Below are positions 45,701-55,297 of a stretch of DNA of 64,000 nt, piece by piece. The position numbers and the translations under genes are program-made. The notes beneath the pieces were generated by a model. The model saw only the letters and a program-made list of their open reading frames with translations, was not told where the DNA came from and searched no databases. The stretch lies in contig MDYQ01000042.1 of the NCBI GenBank assembly GCA_003024175.1, positions 1-64,000 of the forward strand. The letters are read 5' to 3'. Numbering within the stretch: the stretch's first letter is position 1; every line of letters starts with the position of its first letter. This DNA is from Planoprotostelium fungivorum (lineage: Eukaryota; Evosea; Variosea; Cavosteliida; Cavosteliaceae).

Positions 45701-46609
45701 TTCTCTGTCGATGTCGTTTTGACGTACGAGTGCGTTCCACATCTTCAAGGTACCATCAGAAGAAGCTGAGAAGAGTTGGATGAGAGAAGGAAAGACTTCG
45801 GACAATCGGATGATGTTGATGTGAGATGCATGTCCCTTGAAGATGCGATCGCATTGGAACGTCTGAGAACTCGTTGAGATCCTCTCGAGACGTTGTAGAC
45901 TCACCTGCGTGTTCCATGAGCGGATGGTGCCCTCTGATCCACCGCTGAAGAGGAATCCGGGTGCAGCTTCGTCACCCTCTCGCTCTGGCATGGATGGATG
46001 GTAGATGGCGAGTGATGAGGCGTAACCGATGTGTCCCTCGAACTCACCCTCTACCTGTCAGACGTCCATCAGAAAAAAATCGAGAATGCATGATGGTGAG
46101 GTGGAGTGTGGGGTCACGAATGGAGATCGTGTTGGGATGAAATGCCTTCTGGTGTGATGCATGATAATGGAGATGCATACCTCTCCACTGGAGATGTTCC
46201 ACATTCGTATTCTCCTGTCCATCGTTCCGCAGTAGATTTTCCTCTGTTTCTCAGCCACCAAGAGGGACATCACAGATCCCATACGTCCGGTGGTCAATTT
46301 GAATTGGCGAATAATCTCGAAAGAAGTCGGTATCTCATCGTGCAGTTGACTTTCAAAGTGTCCAAAGATGTTCAGATGACAAATCACCTGAGCCGCGGAG
46401 ACGACTTCACTCTCCTGTTCGGTTAGAATGTCTCTCAGTAGAGACTGCGCCTTGGACGATTTCCTCTTGGGTTGAAAATTGACAATGAAGGGGATGGTAC
46501 TATCTTCACTGAGCAGCGGCAGCAGCGGCGGCTGTGAATTTAGAAGTGGATTCATTGATGATTCATATGAACTCCGACTGCTGCTGTCTGGAAAGAAGGC
46601 CCTGGACAT
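42704..46609 (-). CDS. WD40 - linker - ankyrin protein
   Basis: One long gene of about 900 residues in some 20 exons. N-terminus MSRAFFPDSSSRSSYESSM; then about seven WD40 repeats with clear DR-x-R-x-W and D-x-T-x-x-x-W endings (GTMDRRIRMWN, GSEGTIRSWN, SSDGTLKMWN, CWDRTVRLWNL, AADGLAIAWD, SSDKTIRIWNHK, ANDGTIILWAAYR). A Ser/Pro/Arg-rich disordered linker of ~300 residues follows, then ankyrin repeats (DSEWLEAAQRGDFKSL, GMTALHWVCKRRDHLSL, LGNTPIHYAAQQNDVEI). The two halves are tied by splicing at 44705-44770, where AAYR joins PQQARLSRGDSFFDF in frame. Likely a scaffold; partners unknown. Exact C-terminus uncertain. Confidence 0.84.
43356..43371. repeat. intronic palindrome
   Basis: TCTACAACGCTGTAGA inside a 40-nt intron of the WD40-ankyrin gene; one mismatch. 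Using its TAG as the acceptor would bring an early stop; the later GACAG keeps the frame. Confidence 0.8.
43608..43623. repeat. intronic palindrome, perfect 16-mer
   Basis: TCTACAACGTTGTAGA, perfect, inside the next intron of the WD40-ankyrin gene (47 nt if the distal acceptor CCGACAG is used; 20 nt if its own TAG is used, which also keeps frame). Confidence 0.85.
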
Positions 46610-47046
46610 GATGATGTGTTGGATGGCTGTTAAAAGATCAGATGGATGTTCAGAGGGTGTTGTTCATATTCGATTCTTGCCTTGGGAGTGCTCTACTCGT
46701 TCGGCCTCTATTCACAAGATATAGATGTCCCTGTCAGGATAGGATGATGTCTAAACCCGCTGCAGCGGACACCAGTTCAATTCCTTCCCAAAGGGTTTAA
46801 GAGCAGCTATCGGTGGGAGATGATGGATGCTGCCGTCCTTTTGTTTGTGTCAACGATGTGAAGTCGGCATTTTTCAACCGCCATTCTGCGGGAGTAGAGA
46901 AAAACAAACGTTCGCAGCTCAATTCAAAGTGTCTAAAGAAAAAAGCCCGGCACGTCCACCCTACATAGGCACTTCACTGTCCCCGACGACCTGTCCGCCT
47001 CTCTCATGTTTCGCATGCGATGCAGACACAATGGAAGAACGTCTGA
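46610..47046. other. intergenic stretch
   Basis: About 440 bases upstream of the WD40-ankyrin gene and downstream of the RING gene. A plus-strand frame near 46827-47096 is Ser/Cys-rich with no family match. Nothing convincing. Confidence 0.3.
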
Positions 47047-49003
47047 TCATTTATCACTCTCCTTCCTCTTCTTTCCAAAGAGGACGCTCTCCATAAACTC
47101 GAAGCCGGATCGACCGATAGAACCCAGTCTTCCCATGCCGTAGGGTCTCTCTCCTTGGAGTGTCCCCGTCTGTGCATTGATGATGGCGGTGTATTCGTTT
47201 CCTTGATAAGCGTATTTCAATAGGTACACCGGTAGATACAACTTTGTCTTCACGATGGATAGGAAGTGGATCCTCTGCTCAAAGTCGCTGATGCTCTCAC
47301 AAACCGTGTCGTTGTACATCTTGGCTGCACGTCCATCAGACACACGTCACATCATCATCATCATGCTCACTCCTGCAATCTTCTTCGACCCACTGCTGTA
47401 GACTCGGCAGCTTCTGCTGGAAGGCCTGATCCGAATCCTTCGCGCGGTCGCTCTTCACGATCATGGAATGAGCGAACGGATCGGCTGATCGACTCTGACC
47501 GAAGAGAGAAGTTAAGACGCCAGATTCGGTGCAGCTCTCGGGCACGTTGGATCTGCACTTGGTCGTCCTCCAATCGGAGATGGTGCCGACGAGATCGAAC
47601 GCCTTCTCGTTGTCTCTCTCTAAATCGACGTCGGCACAGACGATGATGGCGTTGTAAGTCTTTCTCAGAGTTCCTGGAAGAGGTGAGATGATGATGATCA
47701 TCATCATGCGATGCGTCAATCGTCACCTTCTACTTTGGACTCGCGTGTGATCTTCTTTCTCGTGTTGGGTTCGTACGAGTTGATGACGGCAGTGTAATGG
47801 CTCTCCAAAACAACATCGAACGACCAGAAGGGCACGTAGAGCGCTACACCATTCAGTCACTCCATCTACATCGTTGTAGATCGATCCACCTTCCTCCCTG
47901 ACGATCTTGAGGGAATCGACGTAGTCGGCGGGAGCGAACCACAAGCTGTGTGTCCACTGAGTGAAGAGAGGGTTGATCTTAACCGATTTGACGTCAAACG
48001 GGGCATAAAAAGGACCTTCTTCCAACGAGCCCTCTCTCTTGTCGCCGGCGCTGGGCTTGAAGAAATTGAAGAGCCCCTAGATCATCATGTCAGTTGGATG
48101 ATGATGTGCACGATGAGTGCATCACCGTGAAGATGGAAGTGATGGCTGAGCCGGTATACGTGTCCTCTTCTTTCCCACTGCTCATGGAATCCGTAGCACT
48201 CGCCACTGTGGGCTGTGCATGTTGTGATGGTGGAGAGACCGGGCGATCGGAATGGATGGGTGCGTTGTGTTGGCTGTCGTTGTTTGTCTGGGGTCTTCCG
48301 TATTCAATGGGAGGGTAAGCCTCATACATGGGAGAGTCTTCTTCTTCCATCATGGGCGGGGCGGAAGGTATGGCTGGTGGTGCCGAAGGTGTCACTGATG
48401 GTGCCATGGGATATGGATTATGCAACGCCGGATAGGCGCTGTTAGATAGATCGGGTTGATTGACTGTATGCAATGAGACACGTTTGATGTCGTATGGTAT
48501 ACCTGTTGAATAGGCTGGGTTGATGGGAGATTGAGCGGCGTAAAGATTGTAAGGAAATGGAAGAGCCCCTTCTGGCTGAGATAACATGGGTGAAGAGACT
48601 TGAGCCATGATGCTCTCTGTCTTCTGTAATTTCTCCACGATATTTGATATGTATCTGTCAGGGGTGAGATCAGTATGGAGGATGATCGATTATACGTCAC
48701 CTGTTCTTTGCAAGGCCATCAACTCCTTTTCTATCCAATTTATGAATGTCTCTACATATCGGACATACGATCTGACCTCCTCTCGCTATCAAGTTTCAAA
48801 ACTGATCAGATCTCCAATGGAGGGGATACTGGACGATGACGTAATCATAGAGAGTACTAACCTATCTGTGAGATGCATTGGAAGCAAAATGTGTGTGAAC
48901 ATTGTATCAGTCTAGGATCCTGAAAGAGTTCCAGACAGATGACACAACGAACTTCTTCAGATAGCTCCTCTAATAGTTGTTTGTGATTTTGAACCGTATC
49001 CAT
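47047..49003 (-). CDS. RING-finger protein with Pro-rich linker
   Basis: Probable E3 ubiquitin ligase. Starts MDTVQNHKQLLEELSEE. C3HC4 RING: VRCVICLELF, QCSHTFCFQCISQIGGQIV, CPICRDIH, with all eight ligands present once the intron ending TAGCGAGAG is removed. A Pro/Ser/Tyr-rich disordered region follows (PSAPPAIPSAPPMMEEED). The C-terminal ~250 residues form a domain with LYVPFWSFDVVLE, SHYTAVINSYEPNTRKK and a final LPVYLLKYAYQGNEYTAII, INAQTGTLQGERPYG. The last motif (hydrophobic strand, then NxxTG-x-x-x-GERPxG) also occurs at the end of bacterial and eukaryotic zinc-ribbon-type proteins. Substrate unknown. Confidence 0.84.
47865..47880. repeat. intronic palindrome
   Basis: TCTACATCGTTGTAGA inside a 46-nt intron of the RING gene; one mismatch. 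Distal acceptor TGGTGTAG joins EEALYVPFW. Confidence 0.75.
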
Positions 49004-49253
49004 GCTTCTGTGATGTCGGTGGTTGAACTTGTGTTCCGGATGGGTTTCTTTCACGATGACATTTCAATGAACCGAACCTTTTCTGCTGACACGATGAAGG
49101 GCACTCTGAACCTACAAGTCTCACACAACCACCGAATGTTATAGACACTCGAGAGATCACAGGGATAATTCGCAGTCGGGATAGGGTCTCGAAGATGATG
49201 GAATGTGATTAGGATTAGGTGAAAGATGGCAACAGAGTCTTTTATATACGATA

Positions 49254-49675
49254 TCAACGCTTTTTGAATCCATACTTCTTCCGCTCGTAGAAGAGATCTG
49301 TCTTTGAACTTCCCAAATTGACAATCTTTGGACATCCATCTGCATTTCATTCAGCCTTATGTACGTACTCCATCTGGAAACTCACCTCTGTCTTTCTCTT
49401 GTATCGTGCACTCTTTGCAGTAGAAGGCGTCTGATATACCAGCTCCTCCACAGACCACACATCGGCCTTGGAATGATCCGTAATTGCATTCGTCGCAGAC
49501 GCGGACAAGAGTAGCAGGTCTCACGTAAGAGTCACAGATCACGCATTTTCCATCACATTTCTCGCACAGACGACCGATAGCTGTGGATAGGTGTAAGATA
49601 AGGATATTAAGAAAGTCACTCACAGATACCGGGCTGCTTTCTGCACATGATGAGATCGGGATGATGCTTGGCCAT
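49254..49675 (-). CDS. PHF5A: PHF5A/Rds3, SF3B spliceosome subunit
   Basis: Near-invariant eukaryotic zinc-knuckle protein of the SF3B complex in U2 snRNP, needed for branch-site recognition. Three exons, about 110 residues, the standard length. [17 protein letters not shown], then [58 protein letters not shown], ending [10 protein letters not shown]. All cysteines of the zinc knuckles are present. The two short introns join exactly at conserved residues. It carries no visible adaptation to the unusual introns described below. Confidence 0.97.
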
Positions 49676-49778
49676 GTTTGTGTGTGAGGTGTCCGATGTG
49701 ATGTGATCTCATCTCGCCTGAATTTTTTTCCGAGAACTTTCCCCCCATTTATTCGATTTTATTTCAATCTGCTCTCGC

Positions 49779-51056
49779 ATGGCATACTCGTCAACAACAA
49801 AGACCATCCATACTCTCCGAGACGATTGGACATTGAACCTCCAGCAGTCAGGATCATACCACTCTCGAAAGTCAGATCACGTTGTGCTGAGAAGTGCGTC
49901 CGTAGAGAAAGAGGTAGTGTGCCAGTCTGAATGATGAGCTTGATAGATACGGACCTACATCCACCCTAAGTTCATCTCCTTTATCATTTGCGATATCGAT
50001 GGGCGGTTCTCTTACGAATGTTCGGCATGAACACCACCACGAAACCGAATCACATTGAGTTAAAATTCGTCGCTCCACACGAGATTTCATTCAGCTCTTC
50101 GCCTCTGTACAGAGCAGATGTAATCGTACACCAGGAGAATTCTTCTCATCCCACTCATTCCCCTACGTTTCTATTTCTCACGTAAGCTTCGTAAAACCTT
50201 CCACAGAGGACGTACGAGATTTCCGTTCGATTAATTTCGCCCACGATCATCCATCCCACATACGTTTCCCAACCGCAACGGAAATAAATATGCACGGTAA
50301 TCGTTTTTCATACGAACCGTGAGTGGTCAAGGTAACAAGCCACACACTGGCCGACCCAGAGAGTGACCCTGAATGGTGTGGTAGATCCAAGACTCTCTTC
50401 GGTGACTGACTCCCTTGTTTCCACCAGGGGCCGTTATTTACGGGTCACCATTGAGACGTTTCCTCTGGCTGGAATTGGTGTCTGTGAAATTCAGAACGAT
50501 CCCGCGCCACAATTCAACCCACGCAAGGAAGAAGATGAGAGAGCGACTGGACTTAGAAGGGAGAGACAATACGCACAAGAGGCCCGTCTTGCACAGTCAC
50601 CGGACGGATATACACATCGAGACGCAACCGTAAGTGATCGAAGAGTTCACTCGATGCATTCTGACCTCCCTTCAGATGGTTCTTTGGCCATATTTCCTCC
50701 TCTGCAGCAGCGTGCCGAATCTTGAAGGGACGAAGAGAGGGCGAATACATGGTCAGAAGGAGCGGCACCATTGCAAACGCCCTCGCCATCTCTGTCGTGT
50801 TCTGTGGAAAGATCCGTGAGTGTGCTTCCATCGCGGGACGGTGTTGGACTGACCTGCAATAGATCATTACCGAGTCCTCTATCATAGAGACAGCACCGGA
50901 AATGACCCGATGTTCGTCCTCGTTCTCAATGAGCGACACTTCTTCAGTTCCTTCGAACAGCTCATCGATGTCTGCTCTCGCACTACCTTTTTAAGGAAGA
51001 GCCAGACGAAAGACTATCGATTGACCACTCCCATCTTGATCTCTTATTATCACTGA
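49779..51056 (+). CDS. SH2-domain protein
   Basis: Protein of about 350 residues. The N-terminal ~60 residues are Ser/Thr-rich (MAYSSTTKTIHTLRDDWT). A middle region (STRDFIQLFASVQSRCN, RFSYEPESDPEWCGRSKTLF) is not recognised. The C-terminal SH2 domain is clear: WFFGHISSSAAACRILKG, then YMVRRS (matching FLVRES, with the phosphotyrosine-binding Arg kept), LAISVVFCGKIHHYRVLYH, FFSSFEQLIDVCS and the closing YRLTTPI. SH2 domains occur in Amoebozoa, for example Dictyostelium STATs and SHK kinases. No kinase, DNA-binding or SH3 domain can be assigned with confidence. Introns were placed by frame; the N-terminal joins are the least certain. Confidence 0.8.
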
Positions 51057-51203
51057 GGTCTCGTCATCCATCACCATCACCCTTCTGTAAAAAGCACAAC
51101 ACCGAATCGAAGCGTTCTATACAGTACAATAGACATGTAATTAACAGACACCCTTTCGAAATCATCTTTAAATAAGGACTATCTCTTTTGTGCTACATGC
51201 ATG

Positions 51204-52781
51204 TTATGCCGCCTCCGTCTTGCTGCCGTTCTCTTCTATAGTCGCTCCCTTTGCCTCCTTCAATCTATCCATGGGGCTCATTTCGGCATCCTGCATCATC
51301 CATCAGTCCATCTCCTTCACATCATGCCGCGTGTCGCCATGTCATTCGATGATGATCACCTCGAACGTCAGTGACACGTGAAATTCTTGAGAAAAAATTT
51401 TGAATTTCTTATCGCCCCAGGCCTTGTCGATCTCGTGACGCTTCAGATCCAACTTGTTGTTCGAGATGAAGCCCGTGTTGAACCACAAGTGACTGACCTG
51501 ATCCTCTTTAGAACCTCCCTCTCCCTCTTCTACTTCACCTCCTGGCCCTTCTGGATGCCTTCGTCATAGATGACAATCTTCACGTCTCCCGACACCGGTG
51601 TGCCCTTCAGATCGATCTCAGTGTCTCCCGCCTTAGCTCCCTGGGTGGGTGAGTCGTCTACAACGAGACAAACGGTTCACGTTCATGTCCAAAGAACAGA
51701 AGGAAAGAGGATGATTGAAATAAGGCCCTTGAGCAATACTCACGGGTTGAGGCACGGTCTCGAGCAGGACTTCGCTTCCCTTGCTGAGAATGACGACGTA
51801 GGGCTCTGTATGGGTGAGTCGATTGGGCGGGTTGTAGACGCTCACTGCTCTTCTCGGGGTGCATGTATTTGGAAGTAGCGATGGTGATGCTCTTCACTTT
51901 GATGGTGGGCTGGTCGGGCAGGCCGTAGTCTCTGATGTCTTGGTAATACGTGACGTACCTATGATGAATGAGCTACAGGGTGGTGGATGATCTCACCTTC
52001 TCTGGGAGGGAATGGTGACACCCTGGCAGTTGTATGTCCTCTGCTTGGCGTAAAAGTCCATGGCCTCTTGAGCTGTCTCGAATTTACGAGAGTGGATGAG
52101 ATAACAGCAGCTCATCATGCCGGCTCTGCCCTTTCCTTGACAGACGTGAGATCGAGTGGGACAGACGTCGGTGGACGGTTCACCTGCTTTGCAGTGGATG
52201 GCGGCGACGTGGCCTGGTTCGGCCTTGATCCAGTCTTCGACATCCTTGCAAAATTCACCCATGAGAGTGATGGGAGGAGCTTGGTGATCCATAAAGGGAA
52301 AATAAGAAACTGAGAGATGTCAACATCTGCACCATTTTCACATCCGCTGAGGAAATAAAGTTGTCCTTCACCTCTTCCGTTGAAGACGGATGCCTCATAG
52401 TGTCTACCGCTCTCTCCACACCTGTGTCGATAAGTCCGAAGAATATCATAAGACGGCCCACAGATTATACACTTTGTAGCCATTTGGGTGTCGGCGCTCA
52501 AAGAACCTATAGCGCGTTAGGATAGTCTTGCGAGTTCACTTGGACTCACTTCTTCACGTCGTGTCTAGGATTTCTGTACACCGACTCCATACCTACAGAG
52601 GGAAAGCCCATCGTAATGACATTCTCCGTGATATCTAATCTCCCTTCAGCCGAGAGGAAAACATACACAAATCGTCCGATATATGAGCGGTTACGAACTT
52701 ACATGTGAGATCGAGATCGAATCCATCATCTTGGAACCTCTTCTTCTTCAGAGACACCTTCCTCCGCAGATACACGGCCAT
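51204..52781 (-). CDS. PTEN: PTEN phosphatase
   Basis: Phosphoinositide 3-phosphatase opposing PI3-kinase; sets the back of a crawling cell in Dictyostelium. Starts MAVYLRRKVSLKKKRFQDDG, with the basic lipid-binding tract near the N-terminus. Phosphatase: DGFDLDLTYITENVI, HPNGYKVYNLCGE, YFPFMDHQAPPI, then the P-loop HCKAGKGRAG interrupted by an intron, RTYNCQGVTIPSQRRYVTYY. The P-loop Thr of human PTEN (T131) is Ala here; Cys and Arg are intact. The C2 domain follows (TIKVKSITIATSKYM, VSHLWFNTGFISNNKLDLKR), then a last exon coding an acidic tail DAEMSPMDRLKEAKGATIEE. About 390 residues. Confidence 0.96.
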
Positions 52782-53032
52782 GCTGACCGTGATAAGAGAG
52801 CGGGTTGAAAATGTATATTCAACGGCTGTGGCCGCGGGTCGCATCCGAGATGAGCATTCGCAGATTCAAGAAAGGATGAAGGGTTGCTTTCCTTGAATCT
52901 TCACTGTAAGGACCCGTTCTAGGTTGTCCCTCTCTTTTTCTTCTTCCACAGTTTGGGATCTATCTTCTCCCCGCTGTAGTTGTGGTACGTTTGACGACAT
53001 ATAACAGAGACACTTGACGCCCCACGTCTAAC

Positions 53033-54076
53033 ATGAGCCTCGATCTCTTTGCCCCCATCGCAGCTGCCTATACGGCAGGTACTGGGAAGGACATCTCTAC
53101 CTTTCGATATGAGGATGCTCCTCTCTCGTCGCCGGTCATCGTTATCTCTGGGGTGATCCTCTATCTGGTTGCCGTCCACGGCGGTGCTTACCTCATGCGC
53201 GATCGTAAGCCTTTCAAGCTCAACGGACTCTTCAGGGTGAGGACTACATTCTCTCTCTTCTTTCTGGACAATGGGAGGCTGACTCTCTCGACAGATTCAT
53301 AATCTTCTTCTCACCATCATCTCCGGTGCCCTCCTTCTCGTTTTCATCCCAGAGGTACATTGCAGATCGGGCACAATCGCATACAGAATATAACCGTTGG
53401 GCAGATCATTCCACTCCTCGCCAACGGACCTCATTACGCCCTCTGCAGTGCTAAGGCTTGGAACAGCCGCCTCGAATTCCTGTACTACATCAATTATCTC
53501 ATCAAATGGTATGAGCTCCTCGACACCGCCTTCCTCGTTCTGAAGAAGAAGAACCTGGGTGGGTCCACCATCTCATTTCATCTTCATCTCATCTCCCACA
53601 GAATTTCTGCATTACTTCCACCACAGCATGACGATGGCTCTCTGTTTCTCTCAACTCCACGGTAGAACCACCGTAGTGAGTCACATCCTCCTCGATCGAT
53701 CCGTGTCATCAGCTCCATCTTCTAATGATAACGACAGTCGTGGGTTCCCATCACCCTCAACCTCGGTGTCCACGTTGCCATGTACTACTACTACTACCGC
53801 GCCGCCGGAGGCCATCAGATGTGGTGGAAGAAGTACCTCACCACCCTGCAGATCACCCAGTTCATCATCGATCTCGCCTGCGTCTATTACTGCGTCGCCA
53901 AGAGAATTACCTTCCATTACCTGCCTCACCTCAGCACGGGAGATTGTGAGGGAGGTGGCTGGTTCGCCGGTTACTTTGGAGCAGCCATTCTCACGTCTTA
54001 CCTTCTCCTCTTCATCCACTTCTACTTTAAGACATACAAGCGCCCCGCCGCTGCCGTCAACAAGAAGAAGCAATAA
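53033..54076 (+). CDS. ELOVL-type fatty acid elongase
   Basis: Endoplasmic-reticulum 3-ketoacyl-CoA synthase, first step of very-long-chain or polyunsaturated fatty acid elongation. Starts MSLDLFAPIAAAYTAGTGKD; about 280 residues in five exons with seven hydrophobic segments. Diagnostic: YELLDTAFLVLKKKNLG, the histidine box HYFHHSMTM, LNLGVHVAMYYYYYRAAGG and TLQITQFIIDLACV. The C-terminus is Lys-rich (VNKKKQ), fitting ER retention. Intron joins restore the box exactly. Confidence 0.96.
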
Positions 54077-54399
54077 ATACGCCATCGCTACGAAGACGTC
54101 GGAGTCGTTGTGTTTTGATGTAGATCACCTCATCGTCATCACTGATATCACGCCTGATCGAACCCATCATGATGACGAGGTCGAAGATACGACGCCACGC
54201 AGAGCATCAGCTGCATGAGATTCATGTGTTCGTCACACATTCAAGTCATCACGAGTGAACCGAACGCACATGATCTTCATATTGAGCACGGACGGAGGGT
54301 GACAAGAGAATTCGTTCGAAGACTGAGATTTCCTCTTCTTGTTCTGAGTTTGTGAGGGGATTTCGAAAGTGTCGCCGCCTGTCACAGAGACATTCGTTA
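54077..54399. other. convergent intergenic stretch
   Basis: About 320 bases between the 3' ends of the elongase and the next minus-strand gene. No family match on either strand. Confidence 0.35.
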
Positions 54400-55026
54400 T
54401 CAAAACATCCTCTCTTCATCATCGTCACCTGGCGAGCGCATTAGCACAGTGGACTTCATAAACAATGGACGAACAAGTTCATCAAATATCATGTGACATG
54501 TATAATGGTCAGCCTCGATGTACATTCCGTTCTCGAAATCGACAGAAGCAGGTGTGGCGGGCACAGCACCCAGAATTTCTGCTTGGTGGTTGTTGATGTT
54601 GATTGTGAACTCCAAGTTCTTCGTGGTGATGTAGTTGATCCCAAAGTCGGTCAGCTCGAGCGCCTCCTCTTGCTGGATCTCGGTGTAGACTGCGCCCAAC
54701 AGGGCTTTGGTCATCTGCTTGACGTAGGTCTCCTCGTATCTAGACACGGCGTAGTAGAGAGCCGATGAGGTGTGATTGAACGACTTCCAGCTGATGTGGA
54801 TCTCATCATCGTCTGCCATTCGTCTCACAAAACGTCGGCCGTTGATGAGAGAGAAGGCTCTCTGGCGGATCCTCTGCTGTTGACCGGAACCCAATTTACG
54901 AGAGAAGACAAAGTTGACCATGAGGAAGTGTGTGGGTTGGATCTGTCTCTCGCGGATCTCCCTGATGAATCGGCTGATGGTGACTCCGGACCCCCTGGCA
55001 TTCTCTACTTCTCCAAGTTGCTGCAT
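54400..55026 (-). CDS. hypothetical intron-less protein, about 208 residues
   Basis: From MQQLGEVENARGSGVTISR, one uninterrupted frame: FIREIRERQIQPTHFLMVNF, DEIHISWKSFNHTSSALYYA, YEETYVKQMTKALLGAVYTE, TKNLEFTININNHQAEILGA, ending DDDEERMF. Lack of introns is unusual here. The frame stays open 25 codons upstream without another ATG, so a spliced 5' end is possible. The alternation of strands and helices suggests a folded enzyme or adaptor, but I recognise no family. Confidence 0.6.
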   Translation of the reverse strand: MQQLGEVENARGSGVTISRFIREIRERQIQPTHFLMVNFVFSRKLGSGQQQRIRQRAFSLINGRRFVRRMADDDEIHISWKSFNHTSSALYYAVSRYEETYVKQMTKALLGAVYTEIQQEEALELTDFGINYITTKNLEFTININNHQAEILGAVPATPASVDFENGMYIEADHYTCHMIFDELVRPLFMKSTVLMRSPGDDDEERMF

Positions 55027-55297
55027 CGTGTGGTGTCTCTTTGAAGATGGTTTGGTGAGCACATTCTTCACCGTTAACCAATCCAATCTGAACCAACCCA
55101 ATTTGAGTTGACAGCTGCCATCACACGATAAAAGTCATCAGAGAATATTGGTTTGGTTAGACCCTCTTCGTTGGACCTTGTCGCAATAGAGCCGCAGAAA
55201 CCAAGTCAAGGTGCGGGTCTGCGGTAGATGATGATCGTTGTGATGAAACGGCACGAAGGCAGAGATGTAAAGAAGATAAAGAAACATCGATTTATTC

